Below, piece by piece: positions 5,560-6,359 of a stretch of DNA of 6,359 nt (its first letter is position 1; each line of letters starts with the position of its first letter). A model generated the notes under the pieces. That model searched no databases. It worked only from the letters and a program-made list of their open reading frames with translations, and was not told where the DNA came from. This DNA comes from Cryomorphaceae bacterium. GTDB lineage: Bacteria > Bacteroidota > Bacteroidia > Flavobacteriales > BACL11. The stretch covers positions 1-6,359 of the forward strand of contig CATEYX010000036.1 of NCBI GenBank assembly GCA_949511925.1, read 5' to 3'. The translations under genes were made by a program, and so were the position numbers.

Positions 5560-6234
5560 ATGAAACAACAGGAGAAAATAATAGAATTATTAAAGACTAA
5601 AGCTAGCGCAAAGCAAGTGGTTTATCGAAAAACTAAGGAAGTTTTTGCTGAATTTCAGCAATATTTAAAAGCTAAGTCAGATGTTGTTAATAATGAATTG
5701 TCTGATAAAGATGTACAAGTTATCTATTCTTCTGCTGGTGATTTTGAATCAAAATTAAAATTTTCGGGGGATACTTTACTTTTTCATATGCATTCCAATG
5801 TATTTGATTTTCCAAATTCGCATTTAATTCATAAAACAAAATATGTTAAGCAGGATAATTTAAGGTCTTTTTGCGGGGTGATTAATATCTATAATTTCCT
5901 TTCGGACTCTTTTAAATACAATCGAATGAATGATGCGGGTTATTTAATCGCCCGTGTGTTTGTTAATAAGGATAAACATTTTTTTGTTGAGGGTGATAAA
6001 CAGTTAGGTTTTTTGTTTAATGATTTTATAAATCAACAAATAAATGAAGTTCAGATTGATAAAATTATTAATGAGACAATGGTTTATGCTTTAAATTTTG
6101 ATTTACAAGCACCAAATTTCAATGATGTTAAAGTTGTTTCTGTTCATCAAATACTAGATATGAATAACAATCAAAAACTCAAAACTGCCAAGCGAATGGG
6201 TTACAAATTTTCTTTTGAAACAAATAATGATTAA
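5560..6234 (+). CDS. Uncharacterised protein downstream of proS
   Basis: The product has 224 residues, no signal peptide and no membrane segment, so it is probably cytoplasmic. I cannot assign a named family. Residues 1-48 are a charged helical region (KIIELLKTKASAKQVVYRKTKEVFAEFQQYL). Beta-rich segments follow: DVQVIYSSAGDFESKLKFSG (51-70), then DTLLFHMHSNVFDFP (71-85) and FCGVINIYNFLSDSF (104-118). The remainder is mixed, including GYLIARVFVNKDKHFFVEG (127-145). H76, H78 and C105 are potential functional residues but form no known motif. The sequence looks like a conserved Bacteroidota hypothetical protein. The gene starts three bases after the proS stop (TAA AGG ATG), so translation is likely coupled to proS and both share a transcript. 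The next internal Met is at residue 76, so this start is the only sensible one. A link with translation is inferred from position only. Confidence 0.8.
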   Translation: MKQQEKIIELLKTKASAKQVVYRKTKEVFAEFQQYLKAKSDVVNNELSDKDVQVIYSSAGDFESKLKFSGDTLLFHMHSNVFDFPNSHLIHKTKYVKQDNLRSFCGVINIYNFLSDSFKYNRMNDAGYLIARVFVNKDKHFFVEGDKQLGFLFNDFINQQINEVQIDKIINETMVYALNFDLQAPNFNDVKVVSVHQILDMNNNQKLKTAKRMGYKFSFETNND

Positions 6235-6260
6235 TTTTTCGTGTGGTTTTAAAAAAAGTA

Positions 6261-6268
6261 TAAATTTG
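6261..6268 (+). promoter_or_regulatory. -7 promoter element of the tRNA-Glu gene
   Basis: TAAATTTG followed by CA fits the Bacteroidota -7 consensus, in the sequence context often seen before stable RNA genes. Transcription would start near 6275, about 18 bases before the tRNA 5' end. The -33 region (about 6236-6241, TTTTCG) is only a partial match to TTTG. No terminator is seen between the preceding stop at 6234 and this site. Confidence 0.6.
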
Positions 6269-6292
6269 CACCCTCAATTTTGAGAACATTAT

Positions 6293-6359
6293 GGCCCGGT
6301 CGTCTAGTGGTTAGGACGCATGGTTTTCATCCATGTAACCGGAGTTCGATTCTCCGTCG
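6293..6359 (+). tRNA. tRNA-Glu (anticodon UUC), cut by the window edge
   Basis: The fold is clear. The acceptor 5' strand is GGCCCGG (6293-6299), and the D stem pairs GTCT with GGAC around an AGTGGTTA loop. The anticodon stem pairs CATGG with CCATG around the loop TTTTCAT, which places UUC at positions 34-36 and so reads GAA/GAG. A 4-base variable loop follows, then the T stem CGGAG/CTCCG with loop TTCGATT. The last three bases, TCG, begin the 3' acceptor strand and pair with G7 (wobble), G6 and C5. The final four acceptor bases and the discriminator lie outside the window. Confidence 0.96.

Noticed and set aside
6273..6284. CTCAA-TT-TTGAG inverted repeat before the tRNA
   Set aside because: The 5-bp arms are short, lie at the predicted start site and have no T-run, so it is neither a terminator nor a convincing operator.

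Overview
The window looks like a stretch of chromosome from a Bacteroidota bacterium, most likely Flavobacteriales. The DNA is AT-rich (roughly one third G+C by eye). Start codons are preceded by A/T-rich leaders rather than strong Shine-Dalgarno sites. Several gene starts are preceded by the Bacteroidota -7 promoter motif TAnnTTTG. The prolyl-tRNA synthetase is the short archaeal/eukaryote-like (type 3) form with Bacteroidota-like sequence. The secreted proteins carry signal peptides and an OmpP1/FadL-type barrel of a kind common in this phylum. No mobile element, CRISPR array or integration signature is visible, so this reads as ordinary core-genome territory.

Layout, left to right. Positions 14-47 are an intrinsic terminator for a gene left of the window. 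Its loop contains a TAnnTTTG match and it ends only five bases before the next start codon. A secreted TPR-type protein (53-1531, +) follows; its central segment resembles the Iml2/TTC39 (DUF3808) family. It converges on a two-gene minus-strand unit, and the two stop codons overlap by four bases. That unit, read right to left, is a low-complexity lipoprotein (3969 down to 2989) followed three bases later by an OmpP1/FadL-like outer-membrane barrel (2985 down to 1528).

A 114-bp divergent intergenic region (3970-4083) separates the lipoprotein from proS. It holds candidate promoters in both directions and a 14-bp dyad placed between the proposed -33 and -7 elements of the proS promoter. proS (4084-5556, +) is followed after three bases by a conserved-looking protein of unknown function (5560-6234, +), probably co-transcribed. 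The window ends inside a tRNA-Glu(UUC) gene that starts at 6293, preceded by its own TAAATTTG promoter element.

Functionally there are two themes: the cell envelope (TPR protein, barrel, lipoprotein) and translation (ProRS, tRNA-Glu, and an unknown protein coupled to ProRS). The least explained element is the lipoprotein. It has an acidic N-terminal part, a very tyrosine-rich centre, and a basic Asn/Thr/Ser tail with 11- and 12-residue repeats, and it is tightly coupled to the barrel gene. I did not find convincing evidence of a wholly new system; the lipoprotein-barrel pair is the best candidate for one.
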